DNA of 30,000 bases from Theodoxus fluviatilis (Eukaryota > Mollusca > Gastropoda > Cycloneritida > Neritidae), in NCBI GenBank assembly GCA_034096865.1, contig JAWQFJ010016483.1, positions 5,001 through 35,000 of the forward strand, in the 5' to 3' direction. Of this stretch, positions 10,207-20,319 are shown in pieces. Below the pieces are notes generated by a model, which saw nothing but the letters and a program-made list of their open reading frames with translations, was not told where the DNA came from and did no database searches. The stretch's first letter is position 1. Each line of letters starts with the position of its first letter. The translations under genes were made by a program, and so were the position numbers.

Positions 10207-10969
10207 CTTGTTTCAATTTTCGGTATAGCCAGAATCTTTCACTCTCCATTTTACTGTGCCATTCCTTTTGGAAACAATCTCGTAATCTTTGCTTGAGGTT
10301 CTGTACAAAACTTTGTTTGTTTAAGACACCTTTGTTACCCCATCCATAACCCAATTCGCCCAGTCGTCTTTCAATCAATCTTGTCCAGTTTAATTCAGGG
10401 GGCACTAACATATTTGTGAGTATGTGGCAAGCCTGCTTTGGGAGCCTGTTATCCGATAATTTGGTGAGTCTTAACCAATACTTGATCGCTTTAATAGTGG
10501 AATTAACAAAAAGTGGGTACCTTCCCAGTTCACCATACACCATACAGTTTGGTGTTCTGCGGTCAAGATTCAAGAATCTCTTGCAAGCAAAGAGGTGTGT
10601 TTTTTCAACATTGTCTTGCCCCTGCAGACCACATACTTCTGAGGCATACAGTAGCACAGGCAACACTTGTGCATCAAACATACGAAAGTATATAGACATA
10701 TTCATGGTACGAAGCTTTCACTTGACCTTTAAGAAATGGGCTATCTTCTTTTTTGAACTGATACTTTGATCATTCAGAGCCACCGCGGCTGAAAGTCTGG
10801 TAGTAAAAACATAGCCGAGATATTTGTATTTATTAACAATCTCTAGCTCTGTATTTCCAAGGAACCATTTCTCCCCTCGTCCAAGATCGCCACCACGGCG
10901 AAACACCATTACTTTTGTTTTTCTTCTGTTTATGAGCAAGCCATACCTCTCGAATATTTGAGCCAAGTT

Positions 10970-10978
10970 ATCAAGTTG
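10970..10978. repeat. Left target-site duplication of the MULE
   Basis: ATCAAGTTG lies directly outside the left terminal repeat. Its partner ATCAATTTG is at 12567-12575, one base different. A 9-bp duplication is typical of Mutator-like elements. Confidence 0.8.
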
Positions 10979-10987
10979 GGTTCCATG

Positions 10988-11140
10988 ACATTTCAGCGCC
11001 AGCATTTCAGCGCCAACACTTCAGCGCCGTCATTTCAGCGCGGCGACACTTCAGCGCCGTACATTTCAGCGCCGTACATTTCAGCGCCGTACATTTCAGC
11101 GCCGTACACTTCATCGCCGTCATTTCAGCGGCGACTGTTC
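10988..11140. repeat. Iterated terminal motif, left end of the MULE
   Basis: About ten copies of CA(T/C)TTCAGCGCCGTA-like units, spaced roughly 15-16 bp, follow the terminal repeat. Inverted, more diverged versions (GGCGCTGAATTGGT) occur at the right end, 12485-12556. They may be transposase-binding iterons. Confidence 0.85.
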
Positions 11141-11290
11141 TTTCATAAATTTCAGCCAAACATTAACGAGATCGTCAAGTGTCCTCGATAGAAAGATAGA
11201 GAACTAGCTAAACATATAAACAATGGTGTATTTTGCCAAAATGTAAGAATTTGTGTTGCATGTTTATTAAAAATGTTTTAAAACATTTGT

Positions 11291-11291
11291 T

Positions 11292-11365
<74 letters not shown>

Positions 11366-11485
11366 TGTATTGTGTGTGTGTGTGCGTGCGTGTGCATGTG
11401 CGTGTGTGTATGTGTGTGTGTGTGTGTGTCTGCGTGTGCGTGTGTTTGTATGTATGTGTGTGTGTGTTTGTATGTGTGTCTGTGA
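11291..11485. repeat. (GT)n microsatellite inside the MULE
   Basis: There is an almost pure GT run to about 11360, then interrupted GT with GCGT and GTAT words. The open frames across it are dipeptide repeats only. Confidence 0.95.
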
Positions 11486-11729
11486 GAAAGACACGCCATT
11501 TTCAAGTTTATTGGAGTCCCTACTCCCTTCCTTCTATCTGCGACCCACTTTAAGCAGTGATGGTCGTGACTCAGCAGAGTACAAGTCAACGCATTCTGGA
11601 GCCTGCTGGAAACTATGAAGGACAAAGCTGAATCCGTTGTCAACATACTTTATTGTTCTTGCAAGGACAAACCGCAAAATGCAACCAATTCACCGACATA
11701 ATAATCGTCCAAACAACCAAGCAAACAAG

Positions 11730-11780
11730 CAACCACCCGACCGACCGACCGACTGACCGACTGACCGACTGTCTGGCCAT
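11730..11780. repeat. Short (GACC/GACT)n repeat
   Basis: GACCGACCGACCGACTGACC-type tetranucleotides lie inside the MULE, between the (GT)n tract and the transposase remnant. Confidence 0.8.
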
Positions 11781-11796
11781 TCTACCAAGCATTCAA

Positions 11797-12362
11797 TCAA
11801 ACAGATTCCATGACATTCAGTTTTAAAACATCAACGCAAATGCAAGTCCTTCCATCGTTTCCATGAGAGAACGACCTCCTGCATTGTACTGGATGACTAT
11901 GGTCTTCACACGCTTTGTAAGTCTTTGTACTTTCGCCGCTTCGGGGCAGGAGCCTGACCTCCGATAAGACGCGTAACGTCAGTGTGAACCATCGCTTGCT
12001 CTTTTTCAGGACTGCAATGAGCTTCCACAAAGTTGGTGAGTACGCCCCTGCATGGTTCTGGAAAGCGTTGTGAAAGCCTTCAACACTGTTGTTTGACTTG
12101 GCTGCATCCGAAAGGACTCGGTCATGCACATTCGACATTTCCATTTCAAAAAGTGGCGAGTGACGGGGGCCGCGGCGGCGAGATCTGCCTATGTATGTGT
12201 CCTCGAAGTAGTCCATATTGGTTGGCCACGTGCGTCATAAAAAGGCGAAGTGGGATCAAAGACAGTTTCGAAGGCATGCTCGACGTCTCCAAGAGGCAGA
12301 TATGCCAAACCTGGCAGCATTCTCGTCAATTTCGCGAAATTTTCGTCGTTTTTGTAGTCATT
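11797..12362 (-). pseudogene. MULE transposase, C-terminal fragment with frameshift
   Basis: The upstream minus-strand frame (12362 to about 12225) gives NFAKLTRMLPGLAYLPLGDV followed by EHAFETVFD. A second frame from 12216 gives MDYFEDTYIG, then SNNSVEGFHNAFQ and PTLWKLIAVLKKSK. This order (MLPaLAflP, a-F-e, DYFEDTYIG, NN-x-VEGFHNAF, P-T-WK-I) is the end of the MULE transposase domain as known from animal Mutator-like elements. The two halves are offset by a frameshift between about 12217 and 12240. The N-terminal zinc finger and the first part of the catalytic domain are absent. It sits inside MULE terminal repeats, on the same strand as the host reverse transcriptase. Confidence 0.85.
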
Positions 12363-12566
12363 TCAGAGTAGGGCTTATTTGTCATAACTCAGCGCCGAAA
12401 TGGTCACTCACATATTTACATTTCAGAGCTTATTTGTCACGTGGAATTGTGGCAACTCCTTAGTGAATTATTTGTCATAAATGTACGGCGCTGAAAAGAC
12501 ACCGCGCTGAATTGGTGGCGCTAAATTGGTGGCGCTGAATTGATGGCGCTGAAATGACGTGTTACC

Positions 12567-12575
12567 ATCAATTTG
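12567..12575. repeat. Right target-site duplication of the MULE
   Basis: ATCAATTTG pairs with ATCAAGTTG at 10970-10978. The reverse-transcriptase frame resumes here. Confidence 0.8.
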
Positions 12576-13153
12576 GCATTGTAACCCTGCAGGTGTAGTT
12601 GACAGTAAAACTACGTCATCAGCAAAGATGAGGAAAAACAACTCAGGCATTCCTGGCAATAACTGCACGCCATGTCTTCCTCTAGCACGGACTTGGTCCG
12701 CAATCGCCGTGATTAGGAGAGAAAAAATTATCGGATTCTCTCATGCTCCTTGTCTTCCTCCAACGGGGCAGTAAAAAAGTCAGATATGGTAAAGTTCCAT
12801 TTCACACATGCCTGGACTTTGGCGTGTATTGCTTTGGGCATTTGAACCATTTTCGTTGAAAGTCCACTGTTTTGCAAAACATTCCACAAACAGGATCTGT
12901 CTACAGAGTCAAAGGCCTTGCTAAGTCCACAAACGCAACATGGAGCTTTCCGCGACCAACACCGTACACATGCATTGTCGCTATGGCATGAAGTGTAAAT
13001 ACATGATCAATCGTGGAGTGCTCAGATCTGAAACCTGCTTGCTCGGGACATATTCTATTTCTTTCTTCAGCCCAATTTTGGAATCGTTTGGTCAGTATCG
13101 ACGTGAATATCTTACTGACAATGCTCAACAAGGATATACCCCTGTATATATAA

Positions 13154-13156
<3 letters not shown>

Positions 13157-13220
<64 letters not shown>
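13157..13220. repeat. (GA)n microsatellite
   Basis: This is a pure GA run of about 64 bp. It coincides with the point where reverse-transcriptase similarity ends, so it may mark the truncation or a later expansion at the breakpoint. Confidence 0.95.
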
Positions 13221-13225
<5 letters not shown>

Positions 13226-14152
13226 TAATTATACGTGGTCAGTCGATTTTGACAAAGACCTGAGTGATGCCGAAGAAGAGACACTGCCCAAACTCAGATG
13301 TACGGAGCCTACGGAAACGAGGGGAGAGAATATCCAAATAACTGCTCGCTGCAATGTGCCCTTCATGCATACTTCTTGGAAAGTCAAGGACAGGCAAACG
13401 TTGATTCTACAGATGTTTCATAATATAATCTCTTCATGATGCTCTTCAGAAAGTGCGGTCGGCTGTTAATGTTTCCTACCTATTTGCCTCTAACTCGCAT
13501 GCCTTCAAGAATGCTTTAATTATGGCAACCTTTGTAGCGCTTGAAAGCCTTGCATCCAGACGTACAGAGGAAGGAGACAGACAGAAACACAGACGTAAGG
13601 ATACAGAGACAAAAACATATACACACAGCTGGATACGCGGGCAAACAGGCAGGCTACCAGAGAGAAAGAGAGATCAGAGGAAGGTGGAAGTGAGAGTGTC
13701 GGGGCCTGGGGTGGGGTAGGGAAGTGGGTTTGAAGTCGACTGCGGGAAGAAAGGTGAGGTTCTGGAGGTTTTGGAAGAGGAGGCGTTTTTTCTTTTCAGC
13801 TGCTGTTTTAGAATGAACTGAATGTTCCAAGTTAGAGCGTTTTCCCAGTGACTTTCCTTCGAGTGAATGCAGGCAACTCGATGTCTGCAAAGAGAGGGTG
13901 TTTTCTCCATTTGTGCTTCTCTATGACTTTTGGTTATTTCCGCACCTTGTGTTCGTTTTTGAATCAGTGAACTTATCATCATAGCTGTTTATGAAAAAAG
14001 CACACATCGTCTTCCTGTTTTGCATTGACCGTTTTTGATTATCGATTATTATCACGTTTGTAGTAAATCGTCGTGAGAGAAAAAGTTTGATTCTCTTGTT
14101 TCTTTAAAACGAAACATCCAGAAACTTGTCTCCTGAAGCCATGTTGAAAAAG
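13221..14152. other. Unassigned sequence
   Basis: I looked here for the missing N-terminal half of the minus-strand reverse transcriptase and saw none. Short open frames have no recognisable domain. A purine-rich patch with ACAGA words is at about 13560-13700. Confidence 0.4.
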
Positions 14153-14179
14153 CCCCCCCCCCCCCCCCCCCCCCCCCCC
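14153..14179. repeat. Poly-C run, 27 bases
   Basis: This is a homopolymer of C on the plus strand (G on minus). The real length may differ because such runs are often mis-sequenced. Confidence 0.9.
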
Positions 14180-14498
14180 AGCTTTGAACTCTGACCCTAG
14201 CTGAGACGTTGCCGCAGGGGAAGAGTCACTATTATTATACAAGCAGAAGAACAAAGGGCATTGCGACCAGCGTTTATTCAAGACGCAATTGCCCAGTTCC
14301 CCAGGCAAGGAAGACGAGACAGATACAATTCTGCAGGGCTCTCCGACACCTGCGGGTTCCTTCACCACGTATCTCCTTTCAACTGTTCTTTCTCTCCAAA
14401 ATGTTTACTACGAAGGCTGCGCCCCTTATCGCTTTTCCACGTAGAAGTCGCTCATCTTTTCCCAAAGTTTCACTTCGGACTCTTCTTCCGTTTTTCTT

Positions 14499-14585
14499 CC
14501 CCCCCCCCCCCCCCCCCCCCTCTCACTCTCTCTCTCTCTTTCCCTCCCTCTCGTTCTCTCTTTCCCTCTTTCTCCTGAACATTTT
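14499..14585. repeat. Poly-C run (22 bases) followed by a CT-rich tract
   Basis: C runs from 14499 to 14520 and continues into (CT)n and CCCTCT words to about 14575. The 320 bp between the two poly-C runs contain no supported gene. Confidence 0.9.
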
Positions 14586-14895
14586 ATTTCTTCTCATCGG
14601 TGTATTTGAGGATGTACCGCGCCGATTTACCACGCGATGTCTTATCTCCCCTGATGGGAAAACCGTCTGCAGCGCCCGTCTGGAAATTGGGCATGCACAG
14701 TTTTTGTAGCCAAGCTGCTCTGCTACAGTGTCGGACTGCTGAATCAGATCACTGCAGCAACCTCGCCTGCTCCTGCATTGCAACTCAGAGAGAGTGGTTA
14801 TTGCGACTTTTGTAACACTGTGCAAGCCTTTCTTCTCATGCGCATAACTACATTCTTCTGACTGGGGGAAAAAACGAAAACGTTTACGACCAGGT
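14586..14895. other. Unassigned sequence
   Basis: This stretch lies between the poly-C/CT tract and the TGTC/TGTG cluster. No domain, repeat end or splice-supported exon was seen. Confidence 0.4.
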
Positions 14896-15141
14896 CCATG
14901 TGCGTTTGCAAGAGTTTGTCTGTGTGTTTGTCTGTGTGCTTGTCTGTGTGCTGTCTGTCTGTGTGTCTGTCAGTGTGTGTGTCCATCTATGTGTCTGTCT
15001 TTCTGTGTGTCACTGTGTCTGTGTGTCTGTACGTCCGTCCGTCCGTCCGTCCGTCCGACCGACCGTCCGTCCGTCCGCCCGTCCTTTTCTCTATGTCTCT
15101 CTCTGTCTCTGTCTCTGTTTCTGTCTCTCGCTCTCTCCCTC

Positions 15142-15208
<67 letters not shown>

Positions 15209-15210
15209 GT
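14896..15210. repeat. Compound TGTC/TGTG, GTCC and CT microsatellite cluster
   Basis: Three simple repeats adjoin: TGTC/TGTG words (about 14915-15030), (GTCC)n with GACC variants (15033-15080), and a CTCTGT-rich to pure (CT)n run ending near 15205. Open frames through them are low-complexity only. Confidence 0.95.
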
Positions 15211-16130
15211 TGAGGCTATCCTCGCATGTACTTAAGGTATTTTGTCAGGCGAGGAAGAGCAAGAAGAGCTGAGAAGGAAGCAGAAGGTGGAGCAGGAGGA
15301 GGTGCTGGAGCGAGATGGGAAGACGTACGAAAAGGAGGGAAGGAAAAGAAGCAGAAACCATTGCATAGAGCAAGTAAGGGCTAAAACAGGAAAAGTGAGC
15401 ACATTTTACAGAGCTCGAGTGTAGGAAAGGCATAGACGTGCGCATTGAGTTGTGTGAGCGCCCTTGGTCTCTGAACTGGTGCCAAAGCGCAGGTCTCTAT
15501 TTCCTTGACAAGTTTGACCGTCGTTCCAATTTCAGCCGGCCTTGGGAACAGCTGGCTGGCTGTTGATGGGCATCAGTGTCCATTCCTCTCCCAGCACCAG
15601 CTTCACCCTTCACATGATGTCCTAACTAATGGGAGACAGGCAGCTCTGCAAACAAACAAACTGTCTCTTGAGATGATGAAAGTGTTATGGCGATAAGCTA
15701 GAGCATACATCAGACACGCGAACAGGCGAGCAGTGCGAGTTGATGATTGCCATATCTCGCATTTATCTTTATGTCGCACGATAGACCACTTACTCAGAAC
15801 CAGAAAATGTTCGGCATGTACATTGGAAATCGCGCAATCGCACTTCCAAGCTCTCGCCCAGCGGATTTTGTGCATCTCTCAGGAGATGCTCTGATGCGTT
15901 TGGCAGTCCTTGAGAGAGGCATCCTGCGGTCTGGCATCATTTAATGATACGACATCACCAGACCCAAGAGGTCGCGAGAGTTGTTTTCTCCATGCGCTAC
16001 TGGCATACTAAGCTCCAGGACATATCGCCGAGGAGAAAATGTGGAAAAAAATGGGAGAGGATTGATTAAAGAGAAAAGTAGAGATGCCAGTATGCTGAAA
16101 TGCACAATTCTGATGCGACTGAAGGGAACA
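15211..16130. other. Unassigned sequence
   Basis: A GAG/GAA-rich start (15245-15345) can be read as a Glu/Lys-rich peptide from 15242, but composition alone explains it. The rest has short frames with no known motif. Confidence 0.4.
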
Positions 16131-16139
16131 TAGAGGAGT

Positions 16140-16983
16140 AAATTAACGGGAGGGGATGGATGGTGATGGTAGGGGGAGGAGCTGGAGGAGGAGGAGCAGG
16201 TGCAGGAAGAGGAGGAGAAGGAGCAGCAAGAGGAGAAAGAAGAATAAGCTGAAGGTAATGAGGTAGAAAGAGCAAAAGCAGAAGGAGAAAGAGCAGGAGG
16301 AGAAGCACAAGCAGGAAGGATGAAAGAAAGAGGAGCATGAGCAGGGTAAGCACGAGGAGGAGGAGGAGGAGGAGGAGGAGGAGGAGGAGGAGGAGGAGGA
16401 GGAGGAGGAGGAGGAGGAAGAGGAGGAGAAGGAGGAGGAGCAAGAGGAGAAGGTCCAAGAGGAGAAGCAAGAGAAGGAGCAAGAGGAGGAGCAAGAGGAG
16501 GAGCAAGAGGAGGAGCAAGAGGAGGAGCAAGAGGAGGAGCAAGAAGAGGAGCCAGAGAAGCAAGAGGAGGAGCAAGAGGTGGAGCGGGAGGAGGAGGAGA
16601 AGCAAGAGGAGAAGCAAGAGGAGGAGCAAAAGAAGGAGGAGGAGGAGGAGCAAGAGGAAGAGGAAGAGGAGGAAGCAGAAGAGCAAGAAAAGGAGGAGGA
16701 GCAAGAGGAGGAGAAGCAAGAGGAGAAGGAGGAGCAAGAGGAGCAGGAGGAGGAGGAGGAGTAACAGCAAGAAAAGGAGGAGGAGCAAGAGGAGGAGGAG
16801 TATGAGGAGGATCGAGGAGGAGCAAGAGGAGGAGCAAGAGGAAGATGAGGAGGAGCAAGAGAAGGAGAAGGAGGAGGAGGAGGAGGAGTAAGAGCAAGAG
16901 AAGGAGGAGGAGCAAGAGGAGGAGGAGCAAGAGGAGGAGGAGGAGGAGCAAGAGGAGGAGGAGTATGAGGAGGATCGATGAGG
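16140..16983. repeat. Long polypurine tract, (GAG/GAA/GCA)n, ~840 bp
   Basis: The plus strand is built from GAGGAG, GAGCAA and GAAGAG triplets, almost without T. A GAGGAGCAA nine-base rhythm is common around 16490-16560. The open frames (poly-Glu/Arg on plus, poly-Leu/Ser/Pro on minus, up to 336 codons) follow from the triplet repeat and are not genes. Such tracts can form triplex (H-DNA) structures. Confidence 0.95.
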
Positions 16984-17876
16984 AGTGTTACGGTTCATCT
17001 ATTATTCCATTTTCTATATTGTTTGAGGCATTCGCCATGTCAATGTTTTGGCGGGAACAAGCCTAAGCTTTGCAATTTGAGACCGGCTTGAACCGATCAT
17101 TCCCAAAATTATGGATTATGCAATAATGAAGTTGATTGGTTGGGGATGGTGGCACATGCGCTGCGATTAACTCTCCAGTCTGAAAGATTAAAGAGTTTCT
17201 TACCAGTTGACTCTGAGAATGTCATCGTGAGCAGACATATTTCGAGCAGCTCCGTGTTAAGGTGGAACATGTTAAAGAAATTCGTCAAGTCCTCCCCCGA
17301 TCATCTGAAAGGTTGTGCCAAGAACAGCGTTTTCCCTGAATGAAGATCAAGTTTTCGCCAGACTATGAAGTTGAGTTCGTCACATCGAAAGTTCATCGTG
17401 GGTGCACGTGGAAAGTTTGTGTTTGCTCGGGCAAGTGTGTGAGCTCGCCGTCTTATGGCCTGTTCCTCTCATCTCGAGGTAGCGCCTTGAGAGAGAGTGT
17501 GCTTGTGAATGCCCATTCCTGAGTGGATATCGTTTTGGGCAGAAGTTTTCGTCGATGGAGATTCGAGAACAGTCTTCACTCATCTGCTTGAACTTGTAAT
17601 TTGGGTCAATTTTGGTTTCGGGTCAGTGGAATTAACCTCTACCTTTTCAGTCATAGAGAGTAGACTGACATAATTGATTGATATTTTCATTTATATTGCA
17701 TTGAATTTGATTTCACTCATGATTAAGTCTGATTAAAGAAAAATTTTGACGAACATTGTGTCACGTAGTGCGAGCGTTAGATGAGAGTGAGTAAAGTAAT
17801 TATCCACGAGTGATACCCCTAGACACGAAAGCAGAAAGAATTAGAGTGAATTGTGTGTGAGTGTGGAGGGAGGTGA
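16984..17876. other. Unassigned sequence between two polypurine tracts
   Basis: Short open frames at 17140-17343 and 17340-17522 have no recognisable domain. No terminal repeats or splice-supported exons were found. Confidence 0.4.
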
Positions 17877-17939
17877 TAAGGAGCAAGAGGAGGATTGAGG
17901 AGGAGCAAGAGGATGAGGATGAGGATGAGGATGAGGATG

Positions 17940-17991
<52 letters not shown>

Positions 17992-18325
17992 GGAGGAGGA
18001 GGAGGAGGAGGAGGAGGAGGAGGAGGAGGAGGAGGAGGAGGAGGAGGAGGAGGAGGAGTAGGAGAAGCAAGAGGAGGAGGAGGAGGAGGAGGAGGAGGAG
18101 TAGGAGGAGGAGGAGGAGGAGGAGAGGAGGAGGAGGAGGAGGAGGAGGAGGAGGAGGAGGAGCAAGAGGAGGAGCAAGAGGAGGAGCAAGAGGAGGAGGA
18201 GGAGGAGGAGGAGCAAGAGGAGGAGGAGGAGCAAGAGGAGGAGGAAAAAGAGCAGGAGAAGTAGGAGCAAGAGCAAGAGGAGCAGGAGCAAGAGCAAGAG
18301 CAAGAGCAGGGGCAGGAGGAATATG
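17877..18325. repeat. Second polypurine/GAT tract, (GAT)n then (GAG)n
   Basis: It begins AGGAGCAAGAGGAGGATTGA, close to words at the end of the first tract. It passes through GATGAG and (GAT)n at 17910-17990, then a long nearly pure (GAG)n and GAGCAA mix. Open frames are homopolymeric (Glu, Asp, Leu, Ser) and rejected. Confidence 0.95.
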
Positions 18326-18514
18326 GAGGTGCATGATGGCGGAAGGGATGTTGCCAGAGATGTAACAAACTACGTATTCGGCGTGAAGTACGAGGTCGAT
18401 GTGGCTGGAAAGGGGAGGACGCAGAAGGGTGAGATGGGGTTGGGGGTGGCGAGCAGGGAACATATAATGGAGGGTGGCGTGTTGTCTATGTAACTTAGGG
18501 GTGGGACATAAAAA

Positions 18515-18720
18515 AACGGTGGGGGATGGGGGTGGAGGAGGTGGGAGAGGAAGGAGGGGGAGATGGAGGAGGGGGGGGGAGGGTAAGGTGGAAGAGAGAG
18601 GGGAGGAGGAGGGGTGGTGGATGGATGGAGTGTACGAGGAGCGTGCAAGGGGGAGAGATATGTAGAGGGGGGTGATGTAAGGATAACACAGCGAATGGGA
18701 AAGGGAGAGGGATCAAATTA
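18515..18720. repeat. G-rich tract with G-quadruplex-like runs
   Basis: Many runs of three to nine Gs separated by short A/T spacers occur on the plus strand (for example GGTGGGGGATGGGGGTGG near 18520 and a nine-G run near 18571). This spacing fits a G-quadruplex pattern, though folding was not computed. Confidence 0.7.
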
Positions 18721-18724
18721 CAAT

Positions 18725-19564
18725 GATAATTATGATGATGACCAGAGACTGGTTCTTTCAAGGCAGAGATCAAAGGAAAACATCACTCACAGCATATGGT
18801 GTTTGTAGAGAATTCCTGGTATTAAAATAACACAGGATCTCAGTTAATGTATCATAACTTTGCACCTGTTCACCATATGCATCAAACTTGAGAGAGATTG
18901 GCAATGCTCCACATTTCTTGCTTCGTAAGAAGTGAAACCAATATGGGGACAAGAATGATTAGAGAGTGGAGCACACTGATTCGCAATCTTTTGCAGGTGA
19001 TTTTTTTCTGTGCAAAGGAAGAACAAATGGATTGTTTAATTAAAAGTCCCTCAACGAAGCAAAAGCTTTTACCCCCCAAAAACAGACCGTGACGTTTCAA
19101 AAGTCAGTTTCTAGTACCCATTTCATATCTCCTTGGTTAAAGGAGAGTAGGAGTTCAGCACTAGGTCTAGTCATTACTCTATGATAACTTTTGCCTGCAA
19201 GGGGGTACGATCTTTGATGAACTATTGTTGTTCATGTGTCTGTTAATACATAATGGTGCATCATCATGCACATTAAGGCAAATAAAACTTCTTATGCATT
19301 ATGAATGAATGCCACTATACACAACAATTTGGATATTACTGTGTATAAAAAGTAAATATTGCAGTTGGTGCATTTAGTGAAGTTTCTTGGGGTGGATGGA
19401 TCATTCATTCAGTTTAGCTGGAGTCTACATGCTTTGGCGACCAGTTTGTTGTTGTGCTTGGGCTTGGCTTGGTATACCTGGGTGGCAAGATGACTTAATT
19501 GGAGTGACCAGACCCCATCCCGATGACTCCTATAGCCTCTTTGGCTGCTTGGGGTGGCCCCTGG
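18725..19564. other. Unassigned sequence
   Basis: No recognisable gene. Short frames on both strands near 18770-19100 could be remnants of an unknown repeat, but I cannot support a product. Confidence 0.4.
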
Positions 19565-19640
19565 ATGAGCTACTGGACCAGGTCCCAAAAGCCCAGCAGT
19601 CAGGGGTTCCAGCTGGTGAGGGGAGCATGGAGTGGCACCG
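19565..19640 (+). repeat. Dispersed repeat, copy 2 of 3
   Basis: GAGCTACTGGACCAGGTCCC, then AGGGGTTCCAGCTGGTGAGG, then GGAGCATGGAGTGG parallels 5028-5100 and 27465-27525. An open frame of 96 codons (19387-19677) crosses it but shows no known domain. Confidence 0.65.
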
Positions 19641-20069
19641 CTTTTATGTTACACTAGTATATGGCTTTCCTATTTAGCTTGCAATCAGTTATTACAAAAT
19701 GTGCTTTGGAGCTTAATACTACTGTGCAGGAAAGTACTGATTGTATATTTCAATCAAGGTCATTTTCACTTTCGTTTTAGATCAGTTTGCCCTCTGAAAA
19801 CCATCTCACACAGTTCACAGACTATTTTAATGTAACATTTGAAGGAAACTTCTAACGCCATGTGATTTTCCAATGTAACTTCAATATGGATCCATAACAA
19901 AGTCTGTGCACAGTGATGGCATATTTTGATGGTGTTCGGAACACAACCAAATATCAACATCATAAGTCAGTTTGAGAATCATCTCTTCCTCAGGGGAAAC
20001 ATTTCATTCCAAAGCTGGTTCACCACTGCTTGAAGGGCACTTTCCTCACTTACTGCAATGTATGTTCAG
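19641..20069. other. Unassigned sequence
   Basis: This is AT-rich sequence between the dispersed repeat and the SINE. Nothing recognised. Confidence 0.4.
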
Positions 20070-20292
20070 TGCACACTAAAGTACCCAGTTTACCGTGGGT
20101 GAAGTGAAACAATGGGTGACTGAGTGCTCTTGGATGCAAGCCAAGGACCCATACCCATTACTAAGTTCCCACAACTGAGCAAAGAACTGCAAGAAGCAGA
20201 CAGAAAAAGTTTTGGACCTCAGGCAGGGAACGAACCAGGAACCTCTTAGTGAATGTCCCAGTGCTCTGACCACTGGGCTACTGAAGTGGATA
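20070..20292 (-). mobile_element. tRNA-derived SINE
   Basis: On the minus strand TAGCCCAGTGGTCAGAGC (20280-20263) matches an RNA polymerase III box A. GGTTCGTTCCC (20236-20226) matches box B with one or two changes, at tRNA-like spacing. The tail toward 20070 is unassigned body. SINEs are short retroposons copied by LINE enzymes; the exact 3' end was not located, as there is no clear tail repeat. A true tRNA gene is unlikely because no acceptor stem pairing is evident. Confidence 0.65.
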
Positions 20293-20319
20293 GACTGGAG
20301 TCCCATAGCATACACTAGG

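Larger units (their letters stand above)
10979..12566. mobile_element. Mutator-like (MULE) DNA transposon inserted in the reverse transcriptase
   Basis: The left end GGTTCCATGACATTTCAGCG and the reverse complement of the right end GGTAACACGTCATTTCAGCG form 22-bp imperfect terminal inverted repeats, both finishing in CC. They are flanked by a 9-bp target duplication (10970-10978, 12567-12575). Removing the element and one duplication copy joins the two reverse-transcriptase halves in frame, which confirms the borders. Inside each end the word ATTTCAGCGCC or a close variant is tandemly repeated (10988-11140, and inverted at 12485-12556). The 1,588-bp body has a long (GT)n tract and a transposase remnant on the minus strand, so it is a decayed, non-autonomous copy. 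Confidence 0.9.
9847..13155 (-). pseudogene. Non-LTR retrotransposon reverse transcriptase, broken
   Basis: Read on the minus strand, the pieces run in order: IYRGISLLSIVSKIF and PEQAGFRSEHSTIDHVF (RT fingers, 13155-12918); KAFDSVDR and VKWNF (12917-12775, shifted frame); QLLPGMPELFFLIFADDVVL with the catalytic FADD (12670-12576); FERYGLLINRRKTKVMVF (10978-10870); FDAQVLPVLLYASEV and MVYGELGRYPLF (10680-10510). The C-terminal knuckle has CCPFC followed by EEHFLLYC (to about 10030), and the stop is at 9847. Breaks are: frameshifts near 12917 and 12730, a MULE insertion (10979-12566), an in-frame TGA at 10718-10720, and a 25-bp duplication near 10157-10206. The N-terminal and endonuclease part is missing, and similarity stops at a (GA)n tract. 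The clade is not assigned. Confidence 0.9.

Noticed and set aside
15941..16998. Open frames of 310-336 codons (poly-Leu/Pro/Ser) and poly-Arg/Glu frames
   Set aside because: Simple reading of the polypurine triplet tract; no non-repetitive coding sequence around it.
17800..18463. Open frames of 167-214 codons over the GAT/GAG tract
   Set aside because: Homopolymer products of the triplet repeat.
19387..19677. 96-codon frame on the plus strand
   Set aside because: It crosses a dispersed repeat and has no known domain; more likely repeat than gene.
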